Shown in pieces: positions 17,988 through 27,986 of a stretch of 64,000 nt of DNA. The first letter of the stretch is position 1. Each line of letters starts with the position of its first letter. Both the position numbers and the translations under genes were made by a program. Under the pieces are notes generated by a model. That model worked only from the letters and a program-made list of their open reading frames with translations. It did no database searches and was not told the DNA's origin. The stretch lies in the NCBI GenBank assembly GCA_017993505.1, contig JAGOMP010000002.1:62001-126000 (forward strand). The letters run 5' to 3'. This DNA is from Planctomycetota bacterium (GTDB lineage: Bacteria; Planctomycetota; Uabimicrobiia; Uabimicrobiales; JABWCH01).

Positions 17988-20633
17988 TTATGCTAAAAAT
18001 TTTTCTTGCAAAATTTTTTGCATTTTTTCTAAAGCAGAGTCCATGTTATCCATTTTAGTTCCTTGACCTTGCGAAAAATCTGCTCTGTTAGGATTACCGC
18101 CTCCACCAAGAATAGGACCAATTTCTTTCATGAGTTGCCCGGCGTGGATACCAAGCTCTTTGGTGAGTTCAGGAGATACAAAGATTACGAAAAAGAGTTG
18201 TTCAGGCATTTGAGAAAGAATCATACCAGCTAATTTTTGTCCTGTTTGACGAACAGCATCTGCTAAGATTCGTAATTCTGCTCCAGGAATGTTTTCTACT
18301 TTAGCAGTAATGATTTTTCCTTTGCCCATGTCTTGAGCTTCTGCAACGATTTCTTTGGCTTGTTGTTGTATATTTTTTTGTATTTGGAGTGTTTCTTTTT
18401 TACGCAATTCTTTGATTTCTTCTTGCATAGCTATGATACGTGGCAGGATCTCTGTTTCATTGACTTTGAGTTGTGCTTTTATATCTTTTAATATTTTTTG
18501 TTGGTTTAGGATTTCTTCCACAGCTTTATCTCGCGTGGTGGCTTCGATTCGTCGTACGCCAGCTTGGATAGCACTTTCAGATAATATATGGAAATATCCT
18601 AGATCACCAGAATGGTCTGTATGTGTTCCCCCGCACAGTTCACTACTATAATCACCAATTTGAACTACTCGGACTATGTCACCATATTTTTCACCAAAAA
18701 GTGCTATAGCACCGTGTGCCTTGGCATCTTCCATGCTCTCTTGTGTTTTTTGGACTGTTGCATTGCGATAGATATATTCATTGACAAGACATTCCACTTG
18801 ATAGAGTTCATCATCTGTAATTTTTCTAGGATGAGAAATGTCAAATCGTAATCTATCGGGTTCTACGATAGAACCTTGTTGTGCAACGTGGGAACCGAGA
18901 ATTTTTCGCAATGCTGCATGGAGTAAGTGGGTAGCAGTGTGGTTTGCCATGATTTTTTTTCTTCGTTGACAATCTACTCGTGCTGTAACAACTTTTGGCA
19001 TATTAGAAAGATCTTGTTTTTGAATCTCACCAAAATGTATGATAATATCACCAAATTTTTGTGTGTCCATGACTTGAAATTGGAAATTATCAGCAAAAAT
19101 TATGCCTGTATCTCCTACTTGACCACCAGATTGTGCATAAAAGGGAGTTTGGTCTAAAATGAGTTTATTATGGTCAATAATTTTAACAAGTTTTGCAGAA
19201 CTTTCCAACATATCATAGCCTAAAAATTTTGTGGCAGTGAATCCTTCCACATCTGAAATAGATAGTAGATATTCGCCTGTTTTTCCTTTAGAACGAGCAA
19301 TGTGTTCTGCTTGTGCTTTTTCCCAACCTTTTTCATCCATTTCTAAATTTTCATCTCGAGCCATTAATTCGACTAAATCTTTTGGAAAACCATCTTGTTG
19401 GTAAAGCCGATATGCTGTGTCTCCTGGAAATACTTTACCACCTTTTGCTTTAATGTCTTTGACAATGTCTTCAAAAAGACGAATCCCACGAGTGAGCATT
19501 TGTCCAAAAGCTTCTTCTTCTGTTCGAATCAACAATTGCAAATGTTCTGCACGTTGTTGAATTTCTGGGAAAACATTATCAAACATTTGAGCAACTACAG
19601 GAACAAGACGATAAATAAAAGGTTCTTCCATTCCTAAATATTGTCGTCCAAATCGTGCTGCTCTTCGTAAAATACGACGAAGTACATAGCCGCGTCCTAC
19701 GTTTCCAGGTAAGGCACCATCTGCAAAAGTGCTAGACAAGGCACGAATATGGTCAGAAATTACTCGAAAAGACACATCTTGTGGAGAATTAGTATTTTTA
19801 TATATTTTGCCAGTGATTTTTTCTAACTCTTTGATAATGGGTGTGAAAATATCAGTTTCATAGTTTGAATGTTTATTTTGCAAAACACTGACTATTCGTT
19901 CAAACCCCATGCCTGTGTCTACGTGTTTTGCAGGCAGAGAAACTAGAGATTGATCTTCTTGTCGATTGAATTGCATAAAAACAAGATTCCAAATTTCAAT
20001 ATACCTACCACAATCTCCATTTACTTGGCAAACATGTCCTAGAATATGACTCTTATCACAACAAACAGAACCTCTATCAATGTGAATTTCTGTACAAGGA
20101 CCACAAGGACCTGTTTCTCCCATTTCCCAGAAATTTTCTTTTTTCCCAAATTCTAGAATATGGTCAGGATTGATATCTGTTTCTGATTCCCAAAATTGAA
20201 AAGCTTCTTTGTCGCTTTCCAATCCGTCTTTTGCATCACCACCAAACACTGTAGCCCACAATTTATCTTTAGGAATCTTCCAAACTGTGGTGAGCAGTTC
20301 CCAAGACCATGCAATGGCTTCTTTTTTAAAATAATCTCCAAAAGACCAGTTTCCTAACATTTCAAAAAAAGTATGGTGATAACTATCTCGTCCTACAACT
20401 TCTAAATCGTTGTGTTTCCCCGAAACACGAAGACATTTTTGTGTGTTAGCTACGCGACGGTAGGAACGTTTACCTGTTCCTAAAAACACATCTTTAAATT
20501 GATTCATCCCTGCATTTGTAAAAAGTAAAGTAGGATCATTCAATGCAATGATTGGTGCGGAGGGAACGATTTGATGATTTTTATTACGAAAAAATTCTAA
20601 AAAATCTGCACGAATCTCGGCAGAAGTCTTCAT
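17988..20633 (-). CDS. alaS: alanyl-tRNA synthetase
   Basis: Class II synthetase that charges tRNA-Ala. At 881 residues it is full length. The N-terminal catalytic core has motif 1 and 2 signatures (NAGMNQFKD, HHTFFEMLGNWSFGDYF). The editing domain has HTATHLLHAAL and the metal-binding CGGTH, and the C-terminal oligomerisation/C-Ala domain ends with GGGGNPNRADFSQGQG. The start ATG (20633-20631) begins MKTSAEIRADF. Its first codons lie within a hairpin sequence that recurs five times in the leader, which may affect transcription or translation. No terminator separates it from rpmF. Confidence 0.96.
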   Translation of the reverse strand: MKTSAEIRADFLEFFRNKNHQIVPSAPIIALNDPTLLFTNAGMNQFKDVFLGTGKRSYRRVANTQKCLRVSGKHNDLEVVGRDSYHHTFFEMLGNWSFGDYFKKEAIAWSWELLTTVWKIPKDKLWATVFGGDAKDGLESDKEAFQFWESETDINPDHILEFGKKENFWEMGETGPCGPCTEIHIDRGSVCCDKSHILGHVCQVNGDCGRYIEIWNLVFMQFNRQEDQSLVSLPAKHVDTGMGFERIVSVLQNKHSNYETDIFTPIIKELEKITGKIYKNTNSPQDVSFRVISDHIRALSSTFADGALPGNVGRGYVLRRILRRAARFGRQYLGMEEPFIYRLVPVVAQMFDNVFPEIQQRAEHLQLLIRTEEEAFGQMLTRGIRLFEDIVKDIKAKGGKVFPGDTAYRLYQQDGFPKDLVELMARDENLEMDEKGWEKAQAEHIARSKGKTGEYLLSISDVEGFTATKFLGYDMLESSAKLVKIIDHNKLILDQTPFYAQSGGQVGDTGIIFADNFQFQVMDTQKFGDIIIHFGEIQKQDLSNMPKVVTARVDCQRRKKIMANHTATHLLHAALRKILGSHVAQQGSIVEPDRLRFDISHPRKITDDELYQVECLVNEYIYRNATVQKTQESMEDAKAHGAIALFGEKYGDIVRVVQIGDYSSELCGGTHTDHSGDLGYFHILSESAIQAGVRRIEATTRDKAVEEILNQQKILKDIKAQLKVNETEILPRIIAMQEEIKELRKKETLQIQKNIQQQAKEIVAEAQDMGKGKIITAKVENIPGAELRILADAVRQTGQKLAGMILSQMPEQLFFVIFVSPELTKELGIHAGQLMKEIGPILGGGGNPNRADFSQGQGTKMDNMDSALEKMQKILQEKFLA

Positions 20634-20651
20634 GTTGTCATCCTTAAAAAA

Positions 20652-20835
20652 TCTGCACGAATCTCGGCAGAAGTCTTTGTATTATATTCTTAAAAAATCT
20701 GCACGAATCTCGACAGAAATGTTTATGTTATATTCTGCACGAACCTCGACAGAAGTATTAATGGTGTCATCTTAAAAAATCTGCACGAATCTCGACAGAA
20801 ATGTTTATGTTATATTCTGCACGAACCTCGACAGA
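20652..20835 (-). repeat. five upstream copies of the alaS 5' coding hairpin
   Basis: The 20-mer TCTGCCGAGATTCGTGCAGA (minus-strand sense; codons 4-10 of alaS, 20624-20605) recurs upstream at 20652, 20698, 20734, 20780 and 20816 (left ends) with at most two changes. Spacings are 46, 36, 46 and 36 nt, showing an 82-bp unit duplicated in turn. Each copy can form an ~8-bp hairpin (TCTGYCGA/TCGTGCAGA with one bulge), and the C-to-T variants keep it as a G-U pair. The remaining ~215 nt to the divergent gene at 21078 are AT-rich with no feature I can name. Confidence 0.85.
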
Positions 20836-21077
20836 AATCTTTGTATTATAATAATATAATATTTTTTAGTTATGAATTATTTTTAATAAAAAAATTTTAT
20901 TTTTACATTGTTTCTGCAAAAATAATACCAAATTATTTTATATTTTTCAATGTTTTTTTAGAAACAAGTATAAAAAGTCACAATTTTTCTTTCTAGACAA
21001 ATTATTTTTACAAAATATAATAAAAACAATTTTATAAAATATAATAAAGATAATTTTCATGTATAGAAGGAAATATT

Positions 21078-23276
21078 ATGAATCATTTACAAGATAGACT
21101 TTGCCTAGTTTCTTGGGAAAAATGTTCTTCAGATCGTCCTGTAATTATTGTTGTAAAGAGTGACATAGCGAATGATGATTTGCCTCATTGTTCAGCACTT
21201 TGTGTATCATGCAATACTCGTCCTTATCATTCTTATGGTCCTGTGGCACGCCAAGTGTTTTATTGTAGTCAACCACATAATTACACAGAAGTGCGTCGAG
21301 GTTTAGAAGGCGTTATGGAACTAGGACAAGTTCGATGCATTTCTCCTGGTGCATTGCAAACACAAACAGATAAAATTATCTTAGGTTGCGTTGCCACAAT
21401 GACAGCAGGTACTAATAAAGAAATCATTCATAAAGTTTTGCAAAATTATGCAAAAGAATTTGGGAAACTCCCTGCTAATGGTTCTATGAGAATGCCTATT
21501 ATAGGAACAGGAATGGCTAGTGATAATGAATCTAGTGACCAACAATTTCGTGATATTGTAGAAACAACGATTTCATATATTATTCCTTATATTTTTTCTG
21601 AAAATGAAAATGAATCAAGGAAATTATATCTCACGCATCCTTTAGATTATGAATCAAAATTATTGTCAACTGTGATTGTGGAAAAAGCTATCTTGCTTTC
21701 TATTTTAGACAAATTAAATTTATCGATAGCAGACCCTAATTTAATATATGGATTTGGACAAGGAAATTCAGAAAAAACATGTTTTTTCAATGAAAGTACG
21801 TTTTCACAGGCCATGGATTTATTTGACAAATCATTAAATGCACTTTTACAAGGTGATTCCATGGAATGCAAACGACAAGCAGCCAAGGCACTTCAATTAG
21901 ATCCAGAATTAGAAAATATTCAACATTTTATCTACACTCTTGCATCAAAAGAAGATGGTTTAGTAGAAATGATTAGCCAAGAAGCTATTCGATTGGCTAT
22001 GCAAGGGAAAATTAGAGAAGCCTGTTGCATCATTCAATCTTTACGTTCTATGAAACTTCGCAAATCAGATAAAATTTTGCTAGAATCTTTGAAAACATGT
22101 TATCAAGATTATTGTTGTTCTGCGTTAGAATCACGTCTTTTATATGAAAACTATATTGCCACAGAAGAACTATTAAAAAAATTTCGTCAAGGAAAAGCAA
22201 TCCATGATACACAGAGGTTAAAAACGCATGAAATTTTATTAGAAAATAAAGAAATTTTCGATAAAATCGAACAAAAAATTCCAGAACGACTCATTGAAAA
22301 TACATTTCATATTGTGATTCGAAAATTAATGGCAGATAAAATAGAACCTCATGGTGCAAAACGAGCATTAGATAATTTAACAGAGCTAGATGAAGAAAAC
22401 AAGATTCAACTGACACCAGAAAATAAAGAAATCAAAATACAATTGCAAGAACTTGTTCGTAAGTTAGAGAATAATGAAGAACAAGAAACAATTCATGAAC
22501 TTCAAAAGCAAGCCTTAGAAACGATGCTTACATTACTTCCTAAGCATGGTACATTACGATTAGAAGCAACACGTTATTATTTAAATCCAAAGCGAAATGA
22601 TGTACGAGTCCATGTATTAACAAAACAAGATCTATTACAAGCATGGGACCATTTACAAATTGGATTCCAAGAAAATTCACGTGATTATGGGATTTTATCC
22701 TATATTGGTTTTATGATTTTATTGCAAGGACCAAAATATTTTTACCAAGCAGAAGAATTTTTCACTCTTTTTAGTAAATGGATTGAGTATGAAGTTTCTT
22801 TAGGAAAATATGGAATACGACCCTTGCAATTGCAAAATAAAAAAATAGATATTCCTATCCAAGATCCTTATACAATTACTGCCCAAGATTATTACTGCAA
22901 ATACCAACAATGTACACAAGATTTTATTCAACTTATACAACTTTTACGACAACAAGAAAGTACAGCTGCTATTAGACAATATAAAAAAATCATACATTCT
23001 CTCGGTGAAATTGGTAGATACGACCTTGCTGTACTTTTCCAAGATTTATTAGGTGAAACTTGGGTGGCTCTACTTTGTTGTAACCAATCGAATTTAGGGT
23101 CTATTCCTCTTCCTTTTGGTGAAATTTCTTTAGAACTTCTTTTAAAAATTTATAAAAAAATCTTTTATTACATAAAATATCGTCGCTTAAGTGGAACATT
23201 ATATAGAGATGCTATTCAAAATCTATTAGAAAAATTTCGTAAATCTATATTCCAATCTCAACAATTGCCAATTTAA
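21078..23276 (+). CDS. macro-domain-like protein with long helical C-terminus
   Basis: 732 residues. I infer a divergent macro (ADP-ribose-binding) fold in the first ~190: VVKSDIANDDLPHCSALCVS resembles the strand and loop that open macro domains, GPVARQV fits the glycine-containing ligand loop, and PIIGTGMAS fits the second phosphate loop. Around 240-300 there is a segment rich in Ala, Leu and Gln, TPR-like in spacing (LLQGDSMECKRQAAKALQLD). The remainder is mostly helical without a domain I recognise. No signal peptide is visible. An AGAAGGAA ribosome site precedes the ATG. It is divergent from alaS and convergent with the VWA gene across a repeat-filled gap. The macro assignment is tentative. 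Confidence 0.5.
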   Translation: MNHLQDRLCLVSWEKCSSDRPVIIVVKSDIANDDLPHCSALCVSCNTRPYHSYGPVARQVFYCSQPHNYTEVRRGLEGVMELGQVRCISPGALQTQTDKIILGCVATMTAGTNKEIIHKVLQNYAKEFGKLPANGSMRMPIIGTGMASDNESSDQQFRDIVETTISYIIPYIFSENENESRKLYLTHPLDYESKLLSTVIVEKAILLSILDKLNLSIADPNLIYGFGQGNSEKTCFFNESTFSQAMDLFDKSLNALLQGDSMECKRQAAKALQLDPELENIQHFIYTLASKEDGLVEMISQEAIRLAMQGKIREACCIIQSLRSMKLRKSDKILLESLKTCYQDYCCSALESRLLYENYIATEELLKKFRQGKAIHDTQRLKTHEILLENKEIFDKIEQKIPERLIENTFHIVIRKLMADKIEPHGAKRALDNLTELDEENKIQLTPENKEIKIQLQELVRKLENNEEQETIHELQKQALETMLTLLPKHGTLRLEATRYYLNPKRNDVRVHVLTKQDLLQAWDHLQIGFQENSRDYGILSYIGFMILLQGPKYFYQAEEFFTLFSKWIEYEVSLGKYGIRPLQLQNKKIDIPIQDPYTITAQDYYCKYQQCTQDFIQLIQLLRQQESTAAIRQYKKIIHSLGEIGRYDLAVLFQDLLGETWVALLCCNQSNLGSIPLPFGEISLELLLKIYKKIFYYIKYRRLSGTLYRDAIQNLLEKFRKSIFQSQQLPI

Positions 23277-23296
23277 AATTCATTGCAATATAAGAT

Positions 23297-23428
23297 TCAA
23301 CTTGCCAATATAAAATTAATTGCCAATGTTAAATTAACAATTGCCAATTTAAAATTCATTGCCAATGTTAAATTAACAATTGCCAATTTAAAATTCATTG
23401 CCAATTTAAAAATTCATTGGCAAGTTGA
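23297..23428. repeat. 39-nt tandem repeats framed by a 13-bp inverted repeat
   Basis: Two exact 39-nt copies (23319-23357 and 23358-23396), built from the element ATTGCCAATTTAA, which is also the end of the preceding gene. A perfect 13-bp inverted repeat, TCAACTTGCCAAT, brackets the block at 23297-23309 and 23416-23428. It fills the gap between two convergent genes and may act as a structured terminator. Confidence 0.8.
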
Positions 23429-23430
23429 AA

Positions 23431-25731
23431 TTATACATTATTATAAAGATGTAAAAACCATTCTATAGTAAATAAAGCAAGAAGAAAAAGTAGAAGATAT
23501 ATATGATCCCAAGCTGGGTATTCTTCATCTTTATCTTTAATGTATTCTTTTTTAGGAATGACTTTTTGTAATTGTTCTTCGAATTGATGGGGTTTTAAGT
23601 ACAATGCATTTGTTTGTTTAGAAAGTGTTTGCAAGTCTTTTTCTAAAAGTTCTGTATTTCCAGATTCTGCTTTAGGTGAAATGACTTGAAAGGAAGCTTG
23701 GAGTTCTTTATTATTTGGTGCTGTATAGTGGAGAGTGTATGTTCCAATTTGTGTGGCAAGGATCGTGCCTTCTAATGTTTCTCTGTCGTTTTCATTAGAT
23801 ATGAGTTGTTTTGTTTTTTCTTGATTGTCTGGGGTTGTGTATTGAATTTCAACACTTTGAGGTGGTGATTTTACTAATGGATTTCTATGTGTTAATGTGA
23901 TATGGACTGTTTCTCCAATAGTATATTCTATATCGTCGCTTCGTAAGTTGTATTGTGCGTCTGACGTAGATAATTTTCCCATCCCTGTATATCGAATGAC
24001 TTGACCCCAGAATCTGTAAAAATAGCGGTCTCCGATCAGATATCGCCATCTCCAACTAGAATCTAGAGCTGTAAAAAAAGTTCTTCCTTTTCCAAATAGT
24101 TGTGTCATCATAATAGGATGGTTTGTTTGTCTATGGGTTGCTAAGATTGTTGTACCAGGTTTTGTTTTTAATATAGGATATGCCCAATAAAATTCAACAA
24201 TCCTTTTTTGTTCGCTTTCCCATAATTGTAGGTTTTCTTCATAGTCAGAAGAAAGTTTCATAATAGGATGTTGTTTTCCTTCTGCTGTAAGTTTTAGATA
24301 TTGTGGATATTTTGTTGGTTCTGCAACACCTCGAAATTCAATTTGAAAAGGCAAAAGATTAGCAAGAGGAGTATCCCAATATTCATTGGGGTTTGCTATC
24401 ATTCCTGCTATAAAACTAAGTCCGCCACCTTCTTCTACAAATTGTACAATATTTTGTATATTATTAGACCCTAATGTTGCAGAAGGCACGTCGCCTAATA
24501 ATATACAATGGTATTCTTTGAGCTCTTCTTTACTAGGGAAACCATGAATTTCTGGTGCAGATTTTGACTTTTCTTGAGGAAATGTGGAATCTGCAGAATA
24601 CAACCATGTGTTTGCTACTACAGTTTCATCTCTCACTAATGCGTTTTTTAAGTATCGATATTCCCACCTTGGCATGTTTTCTACATATAAAACTCGAATT
24701 TTTTCTTTGATGATTTTAATGTTTACTTGTTTATAATTATTTTGGTCTGTAAATTCACCTTCTTGTGTAGGAATAAAAATAGTAAGTGTGTATTCTTCGG
24801 GAAGTACAAATGTATGGTAAAGATCAAATCGTTGCGATGTTTCTTCTTCTTCTAATTGGACTGTTTCACTTCGCAATAGAGTATCTCCCCATTTTAGATA
24901 TATAGGCACACTTTGTCCTTCAAATCCAATGTTTCGTATCTCTACTTGAAAACGCACTTTATCATCTACTAATGCTATTTCTGGTGCTTCTATGTTGATA
25001 ATTTGGATGTCTTTTTTCTTTTCACTCGTTCCCATTCCAATAGTAGTGATAGGAATATCTTGTAAATTAGCTTGTTGTATAGCTTTTTGCAGTAGTTGTG
25101 TTTTTTCTCCTGTGTTGTGTTGCCCATCTGTTAATAAGTATATACCTGTAATGATCCTGCCATTGTATGTTTCTATAATTTTTACTAAATTTTGATAAAT
25201 ATTAGTACGTTGTCCTTGTGCTTTGAGTTCATTTATATTATCTATCGCTATCAAAGAATCTGAAAATTGATAATATTTAAGTTCGCATTCTTTTTCTAAT
25301 TCTTTTAATCGAACAGATTGGCTAAGAAGTTCACGTATAATGTCAATTCGTATTTTGTCCTCTGTATCTGGCAAAAGCTGTTGCATAAAAGAAACTTCTG
25401 CAGGCTCTATGTAATTGTCTTTTGTGTTCATAGATAAAGACACATCTGTTAACACAAGCAACGTTGACTTTCGCGTTCGCAATGTTTCTTCACGCCAAAT
25501 AGGGTCGCATAAAATAATAAGAAAAATCAAGAAAATTACGATACGAATGGTGCCTAAAAGTATTTTTAATCCTAGTTGTATATTTGTGTGTTTATAGCAT
25601 TTGTATACATAAATAATGAAAAATACGGCAAATAAAGCAATAATCCATGGGGGAAGTGGCGTTTTCCATTCAAAATATATTCTTGTTTCTGTCATAAAGT
25701 ATAACTTTCCATGGTGATAGGGAAGCAACAA
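23431..25731 (-). CDS. membrane protein with VWA domain and glutamine-amidotransferase-like region
   Basis: 766 residues. Two hydrophobic segments lie near the N-terminus (~24-43 and 55-75), then a von Willebrand A domain whose MIDAS motif reads DVSLSMN near residue 92. A beta-rich middle part precedes a region (~350-560) resembling the class-I glutamine-amidotransferase-like fold often found in such proteins. A final hydrophobic segment lies near the C-terminus. This layout and the BatA-type gene 29 nt upstream are typical of envelope-anchored pairs in planctomycetes and Bacteroidetes, usually near a MoxR ATPase; none is in the window. Biochemical function is unknown. Confidence 0.75.
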   Translation of the reverse strand: MLLPYHHGKLYFMTETRIYFEWKTPLPPWIIALFAVFFIIYVYKCYKHTNIQLGLKILLGTIRIVIFLIFLIILCDPIWREETLRTRKSTLLVLTDVSLSMNTKDNYIEPAEVSFMQQLLPDTEDKIRIDIIRELLSQSVRLKELEKECELKYYQFSDSLIAIDNINELKAQGQRTNIYQNLVKIIETYNGRIITGIYLLTDGQHNTGEKTQLLQKAIQQANLQDIPITTIGMGTSEKKKDIQIINIEAPEIALVDDKVRFQVEIRNIGFEGQSVPIYLKWGDTLLRSETVQLEEEETSQRFDLYHTFVLPEEYTLTIFIPTQEGEFTDQNNYKQVNIKIIKEKIRVLYVENMPRWEYRYLKNALVRDETVVANTWLYSADSTFPQEKSKSAPEIHGFPSKEELKEYHCILLGDVPSATLGSNNIQNIVQFVEEGGGLSFIAGMIANPNEYWDTPLANLLPFQIEFRGVAEPTKYPQYLKLTAEGKQHPIMKLSSDYEENLQLWESEQKRIVEFYWAYPILKTKPGTTILATHRQTNHPIMMTQLFGKGRTFFTALDSSWRWRYLIGDRYFYRFWGQVIRYTGMGKLSTSDAQYNLRSDDIEYTIGETVHITLTHRNPLVKSPPQSVEIQYTTPDNQEKTKQLISNENDRETLEGTILATQIGTYTLHYTAPNNKELQASFQVISPKAESGNTELLEKDLQTLSKQTNALYLKPHQFEEQLQKVIPKKEYIKDKDEEYPAWDHIYLLLFLLALFTIEWFLHLYNNV

Positions 25732-25760
25732 GCTTCACTTAGGCTACTCACTCCGAGTTG

Positions 25761-27974
25761 TCATGCACCTGCTCTGGTATTCATGACTGATAGGAATGTT
25801 TCTGCAAGGGCAAGAAAAAGGAGAATCATTAAAATGAATTTCCAATATTCTGTACTTTTTATTTGTGGCGACACAGTACTTTCTTCTGTTGTTTGTTGAA
25901 ATTGGACTCCTAAATTTTGGAAGTAATGTAAAAGTTGCGTTTTGGGAATAGAAGAAATATTGCCTTCTGTAGCATCTACATTGATCGCAATATATTCTTG
26001 TGTTTGGATTTTGTTTTTTTCTTCTAAAATTTGTGGTGGGATCGTTAAATTCAATGTATAAATGCCTGCTGTTGTTGTGTCATTATATGTCAGTTTATAG
26101 ATAGTCCCTTTTTGTAATGTTTCCACGTATGGATTTGTTATGTCTTTATCAGGCGGTTTGATTTTGGCTTCTTGAATATAATGGTCATATATTTTAACAA
26201 TAGGTGTGCGAACTTTTAAATTATTGTCCATGGAATGGATCATACCAAGGTAATAAATGATTTCATGAGATAAAATAACGAAAACATGACCATATTGGTC
26301 TGTATGGAGATTGTTCCAAGCATTGTCTAATGTAGTGGTAGATAAAATAATTTTTCCTTTACCATATTTTCGTTCTAAGAAAATAGGATGTTTGCTAGGT
26401 GTATTCAACGTTGCCAAAACAGTAGTATTCATGTCTTGTGTATCTACTTTTGTAGGATAAAATCGATAAACAAATACATTTTTTAAATCTTCCATTAACT
26501 TTTTATTGTCATGAAAATATCTCCAAATAGGATGGTCAATTACATTTGTAATATTGAAAGTTGTTTTTTGCCCTTCTTTCTCACTTCCCATAGTCTGGTT
26601 CTGAATTTGTGCTGGTAAAATTTCATGGGCTATTTTATATAAATATTGGTGGTACAAATCAGGTAAAATTTTATCGCCTAACCAAATATTTAATCCACCA
26701 CCTTTTTGAACAAAAGTTTCTAGTTCTGCATACCTCTGTTCTGTAGCAAAATTTTGCACGTTAGCCAGTAAAACTACATCATAATCTGAAAAAGAAATGT
26801 CAGGTGTAAAATTTCCAATATTGATTTTCTTTGGTTTGATAATGGAATCTGACAAAGTACCTACTGCAGCCATAAAAAAATCTGTTTCCCCTTCAAATTT
26901 TCTATGAACAGAATCTGAGGGATCGCCATCCACCACGAGTAAGTTAATTTTATCTAAAACTTGAAAGCTTAAATGTCGCTTATTATCATGATTTAAACCA
27001 TCAGCTGGAATTTCTATTGTAATAGAATGTTGACCAGCATGTGTAAAGGAAGGACTAAATACCACTTCTGTCTCTTTGTATGGTAATAAACTAACATATT
27101 CTGTTCCTTGTTTTTGTCCGTTAATATACATATTAACACTGAATTCATTATATATTTTATCTCCGTAATTCTGTATAGTGGCAATAAATCGTCCATTCCC
27201 CTGCAATGCTAAAAGTCCACTAGACTCTAATTTTGTGATGCCTATATTTTGAGGATTGGAAACTTGACAATCCATCAAAGTCATGGAAAGCGTTTTTTCT
27301 TTGAGTTGTTTTAGCTTATTTTGAAAAACAGAATTTTTCGCCACCTCTTCCCATGCATTTTTTTGAAAATCCGATAATATATATATGTGTTGGTTATCAT
27401 ATCCAAATTCTTGATTCCATTCTAATAAAGTGTCCACAAAACAAAAGGGTTCTGTTCCCATATCTGTTATTTGTATTTCATCAATTTTTTGTGCAAAATT
27501 TTGTTTTTGTTTATCATTTGTAATACTACTAAATTTTATAAACGCTTCTGTTGTTTCATTAAAAGTCATCAAAGTAAATGTATCATGGATAGAGGCTTTT
27601 TCTAAAATTCCATGAGCATGTTTTTTTGCATTTTCTAAAGGTGTAATATTGGAAGATTGTAAGCTCATACTATAGGAAGTATCCATGCATACAATGTAAT
27701 TGTCTACTGTTTGCGTTATTTGCAAAAAGCGAGTGGCACGTGCCACAGGTCTTGCAAATAAAAGTATAAGAAAAAACACAATCAAAATCCGAAGAATCAA
27801 TAAAAGCAAGTTTTCTAAAATAAAAGAACGTCGAGTCTGTTGATAGGCACGCAATAAAAATTGCATGGCTGCCCAACGGACTTTTTTATATCGTCTGCGA
27901 AATAAAATATGTAGAATAATAGGTATGGCAGTGGCTACGAGACCAAATAGAATATATGGATTAATAAAACTCAT
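25761..27974 (-). CDS. BatA-type membrane protein with VWA domain
   Basis: 737 residues. It opens with the aerotolerance-regulator (BatA) N-terminal domain: a hydrophobic segment, then ILHILFRRRYKKVRWAAM and a second membrane segment near 55-75. A von Willebrand A domain follows with MIDAS DTSYSMS near residue 97. The middle is Ig-like/beta, then a glutamine-amidotransferase-like region (~330-500); a last membrane helix lies at ~713-730. It probably assembles with the downstream 766-residue protein in the inner membrane. The start lies 12 nt after the ABC permease stop, suggesting one leftward transcript with the metal transporter genes. Confidence 0.8.
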   Translation of the reverse strand: MSFINPYILFGLVATAIPIILHILFRRRYKKVRWAAMQFLLRAYQQTRRSFILENLLLLILRILIVFFLILLFARPVARATRFLQITQTVDNYIVCMDTSYSMSLQSSNITPLENAKKHAHGILEKASIHDTFTLMTFNETTEAFIKFSSITNDKQKQNFAQKIDEIQITDMGTEPFCFVDTLLEWNQEFGYDNQHIYILSDFQKNAWEEVAKNSVFQNKLKQLKEKTLSMTLMDCQVSNPQNIGITKLESSGLLALQGNGRFIATIQNYGDKIYNEFSVNMYINGQKQGTEYVSLLPYKETEVVFSPSFTHAGQHSITIEIPADGLNHDNKRHLSFQVLDKINLLVVDGDPSDSVHRKFEGETDFFMAAVGTLSDSIIKPKKINIGNFTPDISFSDYDVVLLANVQNFATEQRYAELETFVQKGGGLNIWLGDKILPDLYHQYLYKIAHEILPAQIQNQTMGSEKEGQKTTFNITNVIDHPIWRYFHDNKKLMEDLKNVFVYRFYPTKVDTQDMNTTVLATLNTPSKHPIFLERKYGKGKIILSTTTLDNAWNNLHTDQYGHVFVILSHEIIYYLGMIHSMDNNLKVRTPIVKIYDHYIQEAKIKPPDKDITNPYVETLQKGTIYKLTYNDTTTAGIYTLNLTIPPQILEEKNKIQTQEYIAINVDATEGNISSIPKTQLLHYFQNLGVQFQQTTEESTVSPQIKSTEYWKFILMILLFLALAETFLSVMNTRAGA

Positions 27975-27986
27975 GAATGTTTCCTA

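Noticed and set aside
20605-20861. CRISPR-like repeat array upstream of alaS
   Set aside because: Copies are 20 nt with alternating 46/36-nt periods, the intervening DNA is itself duplicated, one copy is inside the alaS coding sequence, and there are no cas genes.
23283-23468. 61-aa ORF with repeated IANLKF/IANVKL peptide
   Set aside because: It is composed of the intergenic tandem repeat, has no ribosome binding site and overlaps the end of the convergent gene.
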